The notes below the pieces were generated by a model, which did not search any database, had not been told where the DNA came from, and worked only from the letters and a program-made list of their open reading frames with translations. Of a stretch of DNA of 28,664 bases, positions 7,246 through 16,322 are shown one piece after another. Numbering within the stretch: position 1 is the stretch's first letter; every line of letters starts with the position of its first letter. A program made the translations under genes and the position numbers. Origin of the DNA: JBCCJA01 sp039045975 (lineage in GTDB: Bacteria > Planctomycetota > Planctomycetia > Planctomycetales > Planctomycetaceae); contig JBCCJA010000052.1 in NCBI GenBank assembly GCA_039045975.1, positions 1-28,664 on the forward strand, written 5' to 3'.

Positions 7246-9578
7246 ATGCCTTTCTCGCCCGAACGCCGCACCCTCCTGAAGACCGCGACCGCCGCCGCCG
7301 CGGTCGGACTCACGCCCGCCGTCGCCGGTGCCGCCTCCGCCCCGAAGACCGCCCGCATCGACGACTGGGACACGACGCGTGACCGCGTCTTCCTCGGCGG
7401 CCAGTTCTGGGCCAATCCGATGGAGGACTGGCGGGTCGCCGACGGGTGGGCCGAATGCCTGTCACAGGGTGCGGCCCGCAGCGTGCACCTGCTCACGCGT
7501 CGGCTCGCCGACGGGTCGCGGCCGTTCGCGATGTCGGTCGAACTCGAAACGGTCACCCTCGGCCGACGCGAAGGCGTGTGCGGTTTCCGGATCGGCGTCC
7601 GGGCCGACATCGACGACCACCGGGCCGCCTGTTTCGCGGCCGGCGGGATCGCCGCCGGGCTGCGGGGCAACGCGCTCGTCATCGGCAAGAAGACGCGTCG
7701 CTTAGAGTCCGCGCCGGTCGACGGCCCGGTCACGCTGTCGCTCTCGGGCCGGCCCCGTGACGGGCGTTGCGAACTGACGCTGACCGCGACCGACCGGTCG
7801 GGCGTGACGACGACGTTCACCGCCGACGTCGATCCCGCCGAACTGCCCGGCAACGTCGCGTTGGTGCACAACCTCGGCGTGCCGGGCCGGAATTCGAAGG
7901 AAGGCGGCCTGACCCGCTTCCGCGACTGGCGCGTCGGCGGCGCGGCGTTTTCGGAGCACGAGGACCGCCGCTTCGGCCCGATCTTGTGGACGATGTACAC
8001 GCTCAGTGATTCGCGGGGCGACGAGGGCTTCGTACTGAAGCTGACGGTGCTCACCGGCCCGCTCGCCGACGACGGCGCCGACCGCGTCATGCTCGACGTC
8101 GACACCGGCGGGGGCTTCCGAGAAGTCGCTGTCGGCAAGCCCGACCCGGAGGCCTGGACGACGACGTTCCGGCTCCCCAACTGGGACGAAACCCGCGAGG
8201 CCCGTTACCGCGTCCGCCTCGAAGAGCCGCTCGCCCGACGCGACGCGGCCCGCGCCGCCGTCCGCACCGACTCGTACGCCGGCACGGTGCGGGCGAACCC
8301 GGTCGGCCGCCCGCTCCGCTGCGGCATGCTGACCTGTCAGCACGAGTACGGGTTCCCGTACGGCCCGGTGGCCGACAACCTCTTAAAACTCGACCCCGAT
8401 CTGCTCTATTTCTCGGGCGATCAGCTCTATGAAGGTCACGGCGGCTACGGCATCGTCCGCAAGCCGCGGGACCGGGCGATCTTAAATTATCTGAGAAAGT
8501 ATTATCAGTTCGGCTGGGCCTCCGCGACGCGATGCGGGACCGGCTGACGCTCGTCGTGCCCGACGACCACGACGTCTTCCAGCCCAACATCTGGGGCGAA
8601 GGCGGCATGGGTTACGTCTGGGGCTGGCCGAAGATCGACGGCCTCGACGCCGTCCCGATGGTCCAGGTCGTGCACAAGACCCACGCCAGCCACCACCCCG
8701 ACCCGCACGACCCGACGCCGCTGTCGAACGGCATCAGCACTTACTATGGAGAACTCGTCTTCGGCGACGTCGGCTTCGCGTTGCTCGCCGACCGCATGTG
8801 GAAGAGCGACCCGGTCGAGGTCAATTCCCAGTCGGGGCAGCGGCCAGACCACATTACCGACCCGACGTTCGACATGTCGCGGCTCGACAAGCCGGGGCTT
8901 CAGTTCCTCGGTGAACGGCAGCTCGCGTTCCTGCGTGACTGGGCCGACGACTGGCGGGGTCACAAGTTAAAGATCGTCCTCAGCGAGACCACGTTCTCCG
9001 CAGTCGCGACGCACCACGGCAAACACGACGCGTTCCTGTTCGCCGACCTCGATTCGGGCGGCTGGCCGCAGACCGGACGTAACGAAGCCGTCCGCGCGAT
9101 GAGCCGACCGAAATTGCTCCCGCTGCACGTCAACGGCGATCAGCATCTCGCGACGCTGACGCGGTACGGCGCCGACGCCCCGCGTGACGGCTCGTGGAGC
9201 TTCTGTGTCCCGGCGATCGCGGCCAATTATCAGCGGTGGTGGCGGCCCGACGAGATCGGCATGCCGCACGCCAATCGAGCCGTCGACGGCGCCCCGAACA
9301 CGGGCGACTACGTCGACTCGTTCGGTAATCACGTTTATGTCCACGCCGTCGGAAACCCGCCGAACCGACGCGTGCCGGGCGGCCTCGGCCGCTACGAGCG
9401 GGCCGACTATAAGATGAGCGGACTGGGTTTCGTCACGGTCGACACCGACGCGCTGACCTATCGCCTCGACGCGTTCCGTTTCGCCTGCGACGCGACCGAC
9501 GGCAACCCGGCCGACCAACTCCCGGGCTGGCCGGTCGTCATCGACGCGGTCACCAACGAGATTTCGCCGGCGAGTTAG
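7246..9578 (+). pseudogene. PhoD-like alkaline phosphatase, Tat-exported, split by a one-base frameshift
   Basis: Two overlapping frames encode the halves of one protein. The first (7246-8547) starts with a Tat signal (ERRTLLKTATAAAAVGL), has a beta-rich N-terminal domain, then enters the metallophosphatase core with YFSGDQLYEGHGGYG. It runs out of frame after YYQFGW and stops at 8547. The second (8532-9578) carries PDDHDVFQPNIWGEGGMG, SETTFSAVATHHGKHD and HVNGDQHLATL, the remaining metal-binding motifs. In the +1 frame the junction reads G-L-R-D-A-M-R-D-R, so one missing base near 8517-8523, in GGGCCTCC, breaks a protein that would be about 777 residues. Family members hydrolyse phosphate esters in the periplasm. 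Either the gene is inactivated or the base is a sequencing or assembly error; codon use is normal on both sides, which suggests recent loss or error. Confidence 0.85.
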
Positions 9579-9658
9579 GTCGTGCTCCCCCCGGGGAGAG
9601 GGGCTGCGGCGGCTATCGGCGCCACGGTCGGGCTGGAAGCCTTTGACAAGCGTTCGCA

Positions 9659-9785
9659 ATACCAGCCCGCAGCGCGAGCTGTGGGTGTACGACAGAGAGG
9701 TCTGCCGCCACGGCTCGCGCCGCGAGCTCGTTTCTGTCGAAAGAGTATCCGCGATCCGTAGGGCAGGTCCCCGCCTACCGAATTT
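9659..9785. repeat. Composite palindromic repeat element, copy 2 (opposite orientation)
   Basis: In the 343-nt gap 9579-9921, the 35-nt segment at 9659-9693 is the reverse complement of 6202-6236 with one mismatch. It is followed, as in the inverted copy 1, by a CACGGCTCGCG palindrome (about 9709-9728) and a degenerate GTAGGGCAGG hairpin (9758-9779). No flanking direct repeat is evident here. The rest of the gap (9579-9658 and 9786-9921) holds no gene I can support; it must contain the promoter of the sulfatase. Confidence 0.75.
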
Positions 9786-9921
9786 CTGAGGATGCGACCG
9801 AGTTCCGCTTCATTCGGCCTCGGCACCCCTCTGCCGCGAGGAAGTAAGGCCCGCGGGCGTCGTCTGTGTTAAGGTCGTTCCGATCGAATCAAACAGCCCT
9901 CTCTCATTTAAAAACGAGCCC

Positions 9922-11337
9922 GTGACCAGATTATCTATTTTCGGCATCGTCGCCGCCGTCGCGACGGGCGTGGCCGCCGCTGACCGCCCGCCGAACATCG
10001 TCCTCGTCATGGCCGACGATCAGGGCTGGAACCAGATGAGCTGCACCGGCTACGCCGGCGTCGCGACCCCGCATCTCGACGCGATGGCGGCCGACGGGCT
10101 GCGGTTCAGCCGCTTCTACGCGGGCGGGCCGACCTGCTCGCCGACCCGCGCGAGCGTCCTCACCGGGCGGACCCACTTCCGGACCGGGGTGACGACCCAC
10201 GGCAAGTGCCTGCGTGCCCAAGAGGTCACCCTGACGCAGCTGCTGCGGGACGCCGGCTATGACACGGCCCACTTCGGCAAGTGGCACCTCAACGGATTCC
10301 GCGGGCCGGGCGTGCCGATCTTGGCCGGCGACCGCTACGCTCCCGCCGGCTTCGGGTTCGACGAGTGGCTGTCGGTCACCAACTTTTTCGACCTCGACCC
10401 GCTTATGGGGACGGCCGACGGTTTCGTCCGGCGGTCGGGAGATTCGTCCGAAGTGATCGTCGACGCGGCCCTTAATTATTTACGTGGCCGGGCCGGGAAC
10501 GGCGTCGACGCGCCGGCGTTCGTCGTCGTCTGGTACGGCTCGCCGCATTCGCCGTGGCGCGGGCTCGAGGGCGATCTGAAGGACGCGTCCGGCGAGGACG
10601 AACGGACCCGGAACTATCACGCCGAGTTGGCCGCCCTCGACCGCAGCGTCGGCACGCTGCGGGCCGGGCTGCGTGAACTCGGCATCGAGCGGGACACGCT
10701 CGTCTGGTATTGCAGCGACAACGGCGGGCTGAAGCAGTTCGCCCCCGCGTCGGTCGGTGGGCTCCGCGGTCACAAGGGGGACGTCTGGGAGGGCGGTCTC
10801 CGCGTCCCGGCGATCGTCGAGTGGCCCGGCCGCATCGCCCCGGGCGTGACCGACACGGTCGCCGGCGTCGTCGACATGCTGCCGACGTTGCTGACGGTCG
10901 CCGACATCCCGCCCGACGTCGCGCCGCACCGACTCGACGGGATCGACATCTCGCCGCTACTCGCGGGCGAAGACATGCCGCGGCCCGAGCCGCTCGGCTT
11001 TAAGGCGATCGGGGACGCGTCGGCCTGGGTCGACGGCGATTGGAAACTGATCCGTGCCAAAAAGTTGCTCGGCAAGAATCGCAAGCAGGCGCTGTTCCAT
11101 CTCGGCGACGACCCGACGGAGACGACCGATCTGTCGTCGGCCGAGCCGGAGCGGCTCGCGGCGATGTCCGCGGCGTTCGACGCGTGGCTCGCGTCGGTCG
11201 CCGACAGCGAAGCCGGCCGCGATTACGAATCGGGCCGCGTCGACCCCGAGCCGAGGACGTCGGTCTTCTGGAGCGAGGCGGATGAGTACACGCCGTTCAT
11301 GGACGACCTGCGGCCGCTCGCCCGGAAGAAAAAATAA
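9922..11337 (+). CDS. Sulfatase (formylglycine-dependent, secreted)
   Basis: A 471-residue type I sulfatase that hydrolyses sulfate esters outside the cytoplasm. A short signal peptide (about residues 1-20) leads to RPPNIVLVMADDQGW with the metal-binding Asp pair. Then comes CSPTRASVLTGR, in which Cys72 fits the C-x-P-x-R site that is converted to formylglycine. HFGKWHLNG and YCSDNGG are further family motifs, the latter with the second metal-site Asp-Asn. The length is typical. The start is a GTG directly at the signal peptide; no strong ribosome-binding site is visible. No formylglycine-generating enzyme is in the window, so it must be encoded elsewhere. The substrate is not predictable; polysaccharide sulfates are usual for planctomycetes. 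Confidence 0.93.
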   Translation: MTRLSIFGIVAAVATGVAAADRPPNIVLVMADDQGWNQMSCTGYAGVATPHLDAMAADGLRFSRFYAGGPTCSPTRASVLTGRTHFRTGVTTHGKCLRAQEVTLTQLLRDAGYDTAHFGKWHLNGFRGPGVPILAGDRYAPAGFGFDEWLSVTNFFDLDPLMGTADGFVRRSGDSSEVIVDAALNYLRGRAGNGVDAPAFVVVWYGSPHSPWRGLEGDLKDASGEDERTRNYHAELAALDRSVGTLRAGLRELGIERDTLVWYCSDNGGLKQFAPASVGGLRGHKGDVWEGGLRVPAIVEWPGRIAPGVTDTVAGVVDMLPTLLTVADIPPDVAPHRLDGIDISPLLAGEDMPRPEPLGFKAIGDASAWVDGDWKLIRAKKLLGKNRKQALFHLGDDPTETTDLSSAEPERLAAMSAAFDAWLASVADSEAGRDYESGRVDPEPRTSVFWSEADEYTPFMDDLRPLARKKK

Positions 11338-11352
11338 TAAGCGACGCCCTCG

Positions 11353-12933
11353 TCACGCGTCCGCGGCGTTTGCGAGCGCCGCGTCGACGCGGGCCAGCGA
11401 CTTTTCACGGCCCACGAGGTCGAGGCAGTCGTAGACGCCCGGCCCGACCGCCGCGCCGGTCGTCGCGACGCGGAGAGCGTGGATTAAGAGCCCGGGCGAT
11501 TTTTCGGCCGCTTCGCTGAACGACGTCAGCTCGGCTTCGAGACGTGCCGGCGTCCAGTCGGCGTCGGCGAGCGACGCGAGCCGCTCGTCGGTGAAGGCCC
11601 GCAGGTGCTCCGGCACGCCCGCCTTCGCGACCCGCTTTTTGAAGGCCTTCGGGTCGTATTCGATCTCGTCGGCGAAGAAATAGGCGACGTCGAGGATATC
11701 GGCCGCGAGCTTCAGCCGGTCGCCCATCGCGTCGATCAGCCGGCCGAGGAAGTCGGCGTCGAAAGCAATCTTCGCTTTTTCGAGGAACGCCCCGCACAGC
11801 GACACCTTCTCGTCCCGCGGCGTCTCGTTCATCCAGTGTGACTGGAAGTTAAAGAGCTTGTCGGGGTCGAGCCCGGCCGGATTCTTCACGACGCGGTCGA
11901 GCGTGAAGTCGCGGACTAAATCGCCGAGCGAGAAAATCTCGGTCTTGTCATCGAGCGACCAGCCGAGCCGGCCGAGGGCGTTGATGACGGCGGCCGGGCG
12001 ATAGCCGATCGATTCATAGTACGCGACCATCACCGGGCTGACCGCGTCGGTCACGTCGAGTCCGATCTGCGGGAAGATCTCGTCGGCCCGCTCGAACATT
12101 TTCTTAAAGACCGGGTTGTTGCGGTACTTGCCGATGTCGCGCTTCGACAGTTTTTTCGTCGTGCCCGGGGCGGTGACGAACGGGATGTGCGCGTACCGCG
12201 GCGGCTCGTGCCCGAGGGCCCGGGCGAGCAGGACCTGCACGGGGGTATTGGAAAGGTGCTCCTCGGCCCGGATGACGTCGGTGATCGCCATCGCCGCGTC
12301 GTCGACCGTCGTCGCGAAGTTGTACAGGACCGACCCGTCTTGCCGGGCGATGACCGGGTCGGGCAGCAGCGACGTGTCCCACTCGACGCGGTCGCGGACC
12401 GCGTCGTCGATCGCGACGGTCTCGCCCCGCGGTACTAAGAACCGCACGACGAACGGGGTGCCGTCGGCTTCGAGCCGCTCACGTTCCGTGTCACTTAATT
12501 CGAGCGAGCGGCGGACCGTGACATACGGCGTGCCCGCCTTCTGGGCCGCGTCGCGGTCGGCGGCGACCCGTTCGCGGGAATCGAAGTCCTTGTACGCGAG
12601 CCCGGCGGCGAGCAGTTTGTCGAGGGCCGTGGCGTAGATCTCCGTCCGCTCCGACTGGAAATAGGGCCCGTGCGGGCCGCCGACCTCCGGGCCCTCGTCC
12701 CAGTCGAGGCCGAGCCAGCGGAACGCGTCGAGGATCGGCCCGAGCGCCTCGTCGAGGTTCCGGGCCCGGTCGGTGTCGTCGACCCGCAGCACGAACGTCC
12801 CGCCGGCCCCGTGTTCGCGGTGGTGCCGGGCGTGCAGCCAGTTGAACAGCGCCGTCCGCATCCCGCCGATGTGCATCGACCCGGTCGGGCTCGGGGCGAA
12901 GCGGGTCCGGACGGTCGGGGCGGGGGCGGACAT
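11353..12933 (-). CDS. gltX: Glutamate--tRNA ligase
   Basis: Glutamyl-tRNA synthetase charges tRNA-Glu with glutamate in the cytoplasm. From the ATG at 12933 it is 526 residues. The class I signature TRFAPSPTGSMHIGGMRTAL (HIGH-type motif, residues 20-23) is at the N-terminus, and KKLSKRD, the KMSKS-type loop, sits near residue 260. The anticodon-binding helical domain fills the C-terminal third. The longer frame upstream of 12933 adds 30 residues before the conserved start and is rejected. Its stop is 15 nt from the convergent sulfatase stop. It diverges from the gene starting at 13013, leaving a 79-nt intergenic region that must hold both promoters. Whether it is discriminating or also charges tRNA-Gln cannot be read. 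Confidence 0.97.
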   Translation of the reverse strand: MSAPAPTVRTRFAPSPTGSMHIGGMRTALFNWLHARHHREHGAGGTFVLRVDDTDRARNLDEALGPILDAFRWLGLDWDEGPEVGGPHGPYFQSERTEIYATALDKLLAAGLAYKDFDSRERVAADRDAAQKAGTPYVTVRRSLELSDTERERLEADGTPFVVRFLVPRGETVAIDDAVRDRVEWDTSLLPDPVIARQDGSVLYNFATTVDDAAMAITDVIRAEEHLSNTPVQVLLARALGHEPPRYAHIPFVTAPGTTKKLSKRDIGKYRNNPVFKKMFERADEIFPQIGLDVTDAVSPVMVAYYESIGYRPAAVINALGRLGWSLDDKTEIFSLGDLVRDFTLDRVVKNPAGLDPDKLFNFQSHWMNETPRDEKVSLCGAFLEKAKIAFDADFLGRLIDAMGDRLKLAADILDVAYFFADEIEYDPKAFKKRVAKAGVPEHLRAFTDERLASLADADWTPARLEAELTSFSEAAEKSPGLLIHALRVATTGAAVGPGVYDCLDLVGREKSLARVDAALANAADA

Positions 12934-13012
12934 CGGCGGATCGGCATTCGCGCGGGTGGGACAATAGTTACGATGCCGAACCCGCTCGCCCGTTCCCACC
13001 GAAGGCACGGCC

Positions 13013-13888
13013 ATGGGAGACACGCCACCGACCGTCCGACCGCCGCCGCGACGCCGCGTAACCTGGGTACGGCGTGTCGCGGCCGGGGCCCTGGTCGTCG
13101 CCCTAATCGCTTGCGTCGCGACGACTTACGCGTACCGCAAGACGCAAAGCGTCCCCGATTTCTACGAGGCGGCGGCCGTCGCACCGGCCGACCCCGACAC
13201 GCAAGAAGAGGCCGCGGCCGAACTCGCCGCCGAGGCGGCCGGTCTCGAGCGGCTGCTGGCGGGACGGCCTCCCGCCGATGAAGACGCCCCGGCGGAGCCG
13301 ACCGGCCCCGACGGTGAGGCCCAAAAGCTCTGGAGGTTCCGGGCGACCGGCGAACAGCTCAACGCCTGGCTCGCCCGCGAACTCGGGCCCGGCGGCCGCT
13401 ACTGGGATTACGTGCCGGTCTGGATGTCGACGCCGCGGCTCGGGCTCGAAGAGGGGGCCGCGTCGATCGGTGCCCGTCTCAACCGCTGGGGCTACGAGGG
13501 CGTCCTCTCCGTAAGGCTGAGGGGCGAGCCGGAGTCGCCGACGCTGCTGCGGTTCGACATCGACCGGGTCCGCGTCGGCACGCTCACGGCGACGCCGGTG
13601 CTGCGGCTCGTCGCTGACGAACTCGGCCCGACGCTCGACGTGCCGGAGGACAGCGTCCGCATCGCGAAGGACGAGAACGGGTCGGGCATCTCGGTCTGGA
13701 TCGACCTCGCGGCCCTCGCCGAGGCCCCGCCGAACGTCTCGTCAATCGAGGTCACCGCCGGCGAGATCGTCGTCACCGGCCGCGTGCGGGCCGAGGGCGA
13801 CTACATGGAAGAGATTCGAACCGCATGGGCGTCGGCCGATGACGCGGCGCCCGCGGGTCGACCGTCAGCCGGAACGCGATTTCAGTGA
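13013..13888 (+). CDS. Membrane-anchored protein of unknown function
   Basis: A 291-residue protein I do not recognise. A positively charged N-terminus (RPPPRRRVTWVRR) is followed by one transmembrane helix at about residues 23-41. Then come an acidic, Ala/Glu-rich spacer (45-95) and a folded exported domain starting at WRFRATGEQLNAWLARELGP. The orientation rule places the domain outside the cytoplasm. The pattern 'ATGEQLNAWL' plus beta-rich repeats (GYEGVLSVRLRG, LRFDIDRVRVGTL) suggests a lipid- or ligand-binding beta sheet, but this is only impression. Its last 116 nt overlap the 3' end of the gene on the other strand. It starts divergently from gltX. Confidence 0.78.
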   Translation: MGDTPPTVRPPPRRRVTWVRRVAAGALVVALIACVATTYAYRKTQSVPDFYEAAAVAPADPDTQEEAAAELAAEAAGLERLLAGRPPADEDAPAEPTGPDGEAQKLWRFRATGEQLNAWLARELGPGGRYWDYVPVWMSTPRLGLEEGAASIGARLNRWGYEGVLSVRLRGEPESPTLLRFDIDRVRVGTLTATPVLRLVADELGPTLDVPEDSVRIAKDENGSGISVWIDLAALAEAPPNVSSIEVTAGEIVVTGRVRAEGDYMEEIRTAWASADDAAPAGRPSAGTRFQ

Positions 13889-14276
13889 CCCCGTCGCGTC
13901 CGCCCGCGATTTCCCCGCCTCTGATTTCGCCGCCCCTGATTTCGCGGCCGCGGAGGTCGAGCACGAGCGGGGCGTTCGCGGCGTCATCCGCGGCGGTTTT
14001 CCCGGGCCCGGCGACCTCGTAGACGCCCTCCGCGAGCCGCGTGACCGAGCCGCCGCCCGAACGCGTCGGCCCCTCGTACCACAGGTAAGCCCGGCGGTGG
14101 GGCGGTAGCGGCGTCGCCGGGACGGTCTGACCGCCGGTCGGCAGACGGGGCGGGAGGCGGTACGTGACCAGATCGCGGGCCTCATCGCCGTCCGGGGGCG
14201 GGTCGCCCTCCGGTTCGAGCATCAGGTCGTAGTGCTCGAACGGGTGGTCATGGCGGAGGAGCACGAAGCGGGGCAT
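13773..14276 (-). CDS. LigD 3'-phosphoesterase-like (DNA polymerase ligase N-terminal domain) protein
   Basis: About 167 residues. The N-terminus, MPRFVLLRHDHPFEHYDLML, fits the phosphoesterase domain found at the start of LigD, where His and Asp residues of an H-x-D motif bind the metal (here EHYDLMLE). Further family-like text is the proline-rich 'RLPPRLPTGG' and 'HRRAYLWYEGP', then GVYEVAGP. In LigD this domain trims 3' ends during repair. Stand-alone copies are known in bacteria, and their job is unclear. The C-terminus from about residue 112 contains a tandem EIRGG repeat and then a basic tail. That tail is encoded opposite the 3' end of the upstream plus-strand gene, a 116-nt convergent overlap. 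An ATG two codons upstream (14282) is an alternative start. Confidence 0.72.
   Translation of the reverse strand: MPRFVLLRHDHPFEHYDLMLEPEGDPPPDGDEARDLVTYRLPPRLPTGGQTVPATPLPPHRRAYLWYEGPTRSGGGSVTRLAEGVYEVAGPGKTAADDAANAPLVLDLRGREIRGGEIRGGEIAGGRDGVTEIAFRLTVDPRAPRHRPTPMRFESLPCSRPRPARGR
13908..13952. repeat. 15-bp tandem repeat, three copies, inside the LigD-like gene
   Basis: Three adjacent 15-nt units beginning GATTTC (13908, 13923, 13938) differ by a few bases. Read on the minus strand they encode the REIRGGEIRGGEIAGG stretch. A further GATTTC at 13878 hints at an older copy. The unit is a multiple of three, so copy-number change would keep the frame. Confidence 0.72.
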
Positions 14277-14409
14277 CCACACATGTTATCCTTTTCGGAC
14301 GGCCCGCCCGCCGTGTCTGATCGTCATACTGAACCCGGTCCGCGGGCCCCGCAGACCGCCGAGAGCCCGCCGACAGCCGATCGCGGGCAGCCGAACGAGC
14401 CGAGCCGCC

Positions 14410-15813
14410 ATGACCCCACGCGAAGTCCTCGCCCTCTGCCGCGAGCGAGAGATCCGGGCCGTCGACCTGCGGTTCATGGATTTCCCCGGCACGCAGAAGC
14501 ACTTCACCGTCCCGGTCGGGCAGCTGACCGAGGCGAGCTTCGAGGACGGCTTCGGCTTCGACGGCAGCAGCCTCCGTGGCTGGCAGGCGATCAACGAGTC
14601 CGACCTGCTCGTCGTGCCTCAGGCCGAAACGGCGTTCGTCGACCCCTTCGGCGACAGCACGCTGGTCCTGACCGGCAACATCGCCGACCCGGTCACCCGC
14701 GAGGACTACGCCAAGGACCCGCGGAACGTCGCCCGCAAGGCCGAGCGGTACATGCTTTCGACCGGGCTGGCCGACCGGGCGCTGTTCGGCGCCGAGGTCG
14801 AGTTCTTCGTGTTCGATTCGGCCGCGTTCCGCTCCGGCCCGCGGGCCGCGTCGTACGAACTGACCAGCGGCGAGGCCGGCCCGGGCGAGCTGGCCCTCGA
14901 CGACACGGCGCACCGCATCCCGGCGGGCGGCGGCTACTTCGCGATGCCGCCGGCCGATTCGCTGCAGAAGTTCCGCAACGACGCGATGCTGCTGTTGGAA
15001 GAGTGCGGCGTCCCAGTCCTCGCCCATCACCACGAGACCGCCGGCGGCGGGCAGTGCGAGATCGACCTCGCCGCCTCCCCGCTCGTCGCGACCGCCGACG
15101 CCGTCCTCCGGTCTAAATACATTATTAAGAACCTCGCCGCCCGGTACGGGAAGTCGGCCACGTTCATGCCCAAGCCGGTCTACGGCGACAACGGCAGCGG
15201 CACGCACCTGCACCTGTCGCTGTGGCGGAACGACGAGCCGCTGTTCGCCGGCTCCGGCTACGGCGGACTGTCCGAGACGGCGATGTTCGCCATCGGCGGG
15301 ATCTTAAAACACGCCCCGGCACTGTTCGCGTTCTGCTGCCCGACGACGAATAGTTATAAACGGCTCGTCCCCGGGTTCGAGGCGCCGGTCAACCTGACGT
15401 ACAGCCACCGCAACCGCTCGGCCGCGATCCGCATCCCGGCCAACGACGTCGACCCGGCGTCGAAACGGTTCGAGTTCCGCGCCCCCGACTCGTCGGCGAA
15501 CCCTTACCTCGCGACCGCCGCGACGTTAATGGCGGCCCTCGACGGGATCCGCAGTCAGACCGAACCGGGCCCGCCGCTCGATAAAGACCTGTATGACCTC
15601 GAGCCGGCCGAACTGGTCGACGTGCCGAAAGTCCCCGGCTCGCTCGAAGAGGCCCTCGCCGCCCTGCGGGCCGACCACGACTTCCTGCTCCGCGGCGACG
15701 TCTTCACCGAAGACGTGATCGACACCTGGATCTGGTACAAGACCGAACACGAAGCCGACGCCGTCCGCGGCCGCCCGCACCCGCACGAGTTCGGGCTGTA
15801 CTACGACGTGTGA
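14410..15813 (+). CDS. glnA: Glutamine synthetase type I
   Basis: Glutamine synthetase joins ammonia to glutamate using ATP, the entry point of nitrogen into glutamine. It is 467 residues, the normal size for a dodecameric GSI. Motifs include FEDGFGFDGSSLRGW near residue 44, GAEVEFFVFD, NGSGTHLHLSLW, KRLVPGFEAPVNLTYSHRNR and RFEFRAPDSSANPYLA. Tyr395 in KDLYDLEPAEL aligns with the adenylylation tyrosine of the beta subtype, so covalent control by GlnE is possible. It starts at an ATG 128 nt from the divergent LigD-like gene. The last 13 nt overlap the convergent membrane-protein gene. No PII or ntr gene is adjacent. One stretch at 15349-15360 uses only A/T-ending codons, unlike its surroundings. 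Confidence 0.97.
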   Translation: MTPREVLALCREREIRAVDLRFMDFPGTQKHFTVPVGQLTEASFEDGFGFDGSSLRGWQAINESDLLVVPQAETAFVDPFGDSTLVLTGNIADPVTREDYAKDPRNVARKAERYMLSTGLADRALFGAEVEFFVFDSAAFRSGPRAASYELTSGEAGPGELALDDTAHRIPAGGGYFAMPPADSLQKFRNDAMLLLEECGVPVLAHHHETAGGGQCEIDLAASPLVATADAVLRSKYIIKNLAARYGKSATFMPKPVYGDNGSGTHLHLSLWRNDEPLFAGSGYGGLSETAMFAIGGILKHAPALFAFCCPTTNSYKRLVPGFEAPVNLTYSHRNRSAAIRIPANDVDPASKRFEFRAPDSSANPYLATAATLMAALDGIRSQTEPGPPLDKDLYDLEPAELVDVPKVPGSLEEALAALRADHDFLLRGDVFTEDVIDTWIWYKTEHEADAVRGRPHPHEFGLYYDV

Positions 15814-16289
15814 GCCGGTTGCACACGTCGGATGCGCGTTGCGGTCGACCACAGTGCGGCCGCCGCCCCGCACAAGATCAGCCCGGCCCATAAGGCGGCG
15901 GGCCCGCTCTGCACGGCCGGCTTCCAAAGGATGGGTGATATGTGCGCCCACTCCGGCGACGGCCAATTGAGCCGGTACTCCTCAATCGGCGGCGGCCCGA
16001 TCGTCGCCTGTAAGATCAGGCCGTACGCGATACCGATAGCACCGGCGATACCACATAGCCATGAAGACTTTAAAAGCGTCGTCGCCGCGACGCTCCGGTC
16101 ATAATCACGGATTAAAAAGCAACGGACGACGTTTGCTCCGATTATCGAGAGCAGAGTGGAAAGAACGATGACGAAGCCGTCGAGACCTGTGCTGGAGGCC
16201 GGCGTTAAAACCGTGTGTCCCAATAAGCCACTCGAAACGGCGGTGTACTCGACGACCTTAATACGGACGCCTGACGAATCGTTTCCCAC
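15801..16289 (-). CDS. Small multi-span membrane protein of unknown function
   Basis: A 162-residue hydrophobic protein I do not recognise. Three or four membrane helices are apparent: around residues 35-55 (LDGFVIVLSTLLSIIG), 75-95 (SWLCGIAGAIGIAYGLIL) and 130-150 (ALWAGLILCGAAAALW), with a proline- and tryptophan-containing loop between the last two. Base composition is lower in GC than its neighbours, which may mean recent acquisition or weak selection. It overlaps the end of glnA by 13 nt tail to tail. Its upstream side (16290-16322) leads straight into an inverted-repeat element. Confidence 0.6.
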   Translation of the reverse strand: MGNDSSGVRIKVVEYTAVSSGLLGHTVLTPASSTGLDGFVIVLSTLLSIIGANVVRCFLIRDYDRSVAATTLLKSSWLCGIAGAIGIAYGLILQATIGPPPIEEYRLNWPSPEWAHISPILWKPAVQSGPAALWAGLILCGAAAALWSTATRIRRVQPAHTS

Positions 16290-16322
16290 GGCGTCGTGTC
16301 ACTCGACAGTGTCGGAAATGTA

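Noticed and set aside
8510..8550. Programmed ribosomal frameshift in the phosphatase gene
   Set aside because: I see no slippery heptamer or downstream pseudoknot, and the family is not known to use recoding. A mutation or sequence error is simpler.
12495..13184. Minus-strand frame overlapping the start of gltX and the divergent gene
   Set aside because: It is a shadow frame, Arg/Pro/Ser-rich, running through two genes supported by motifs.
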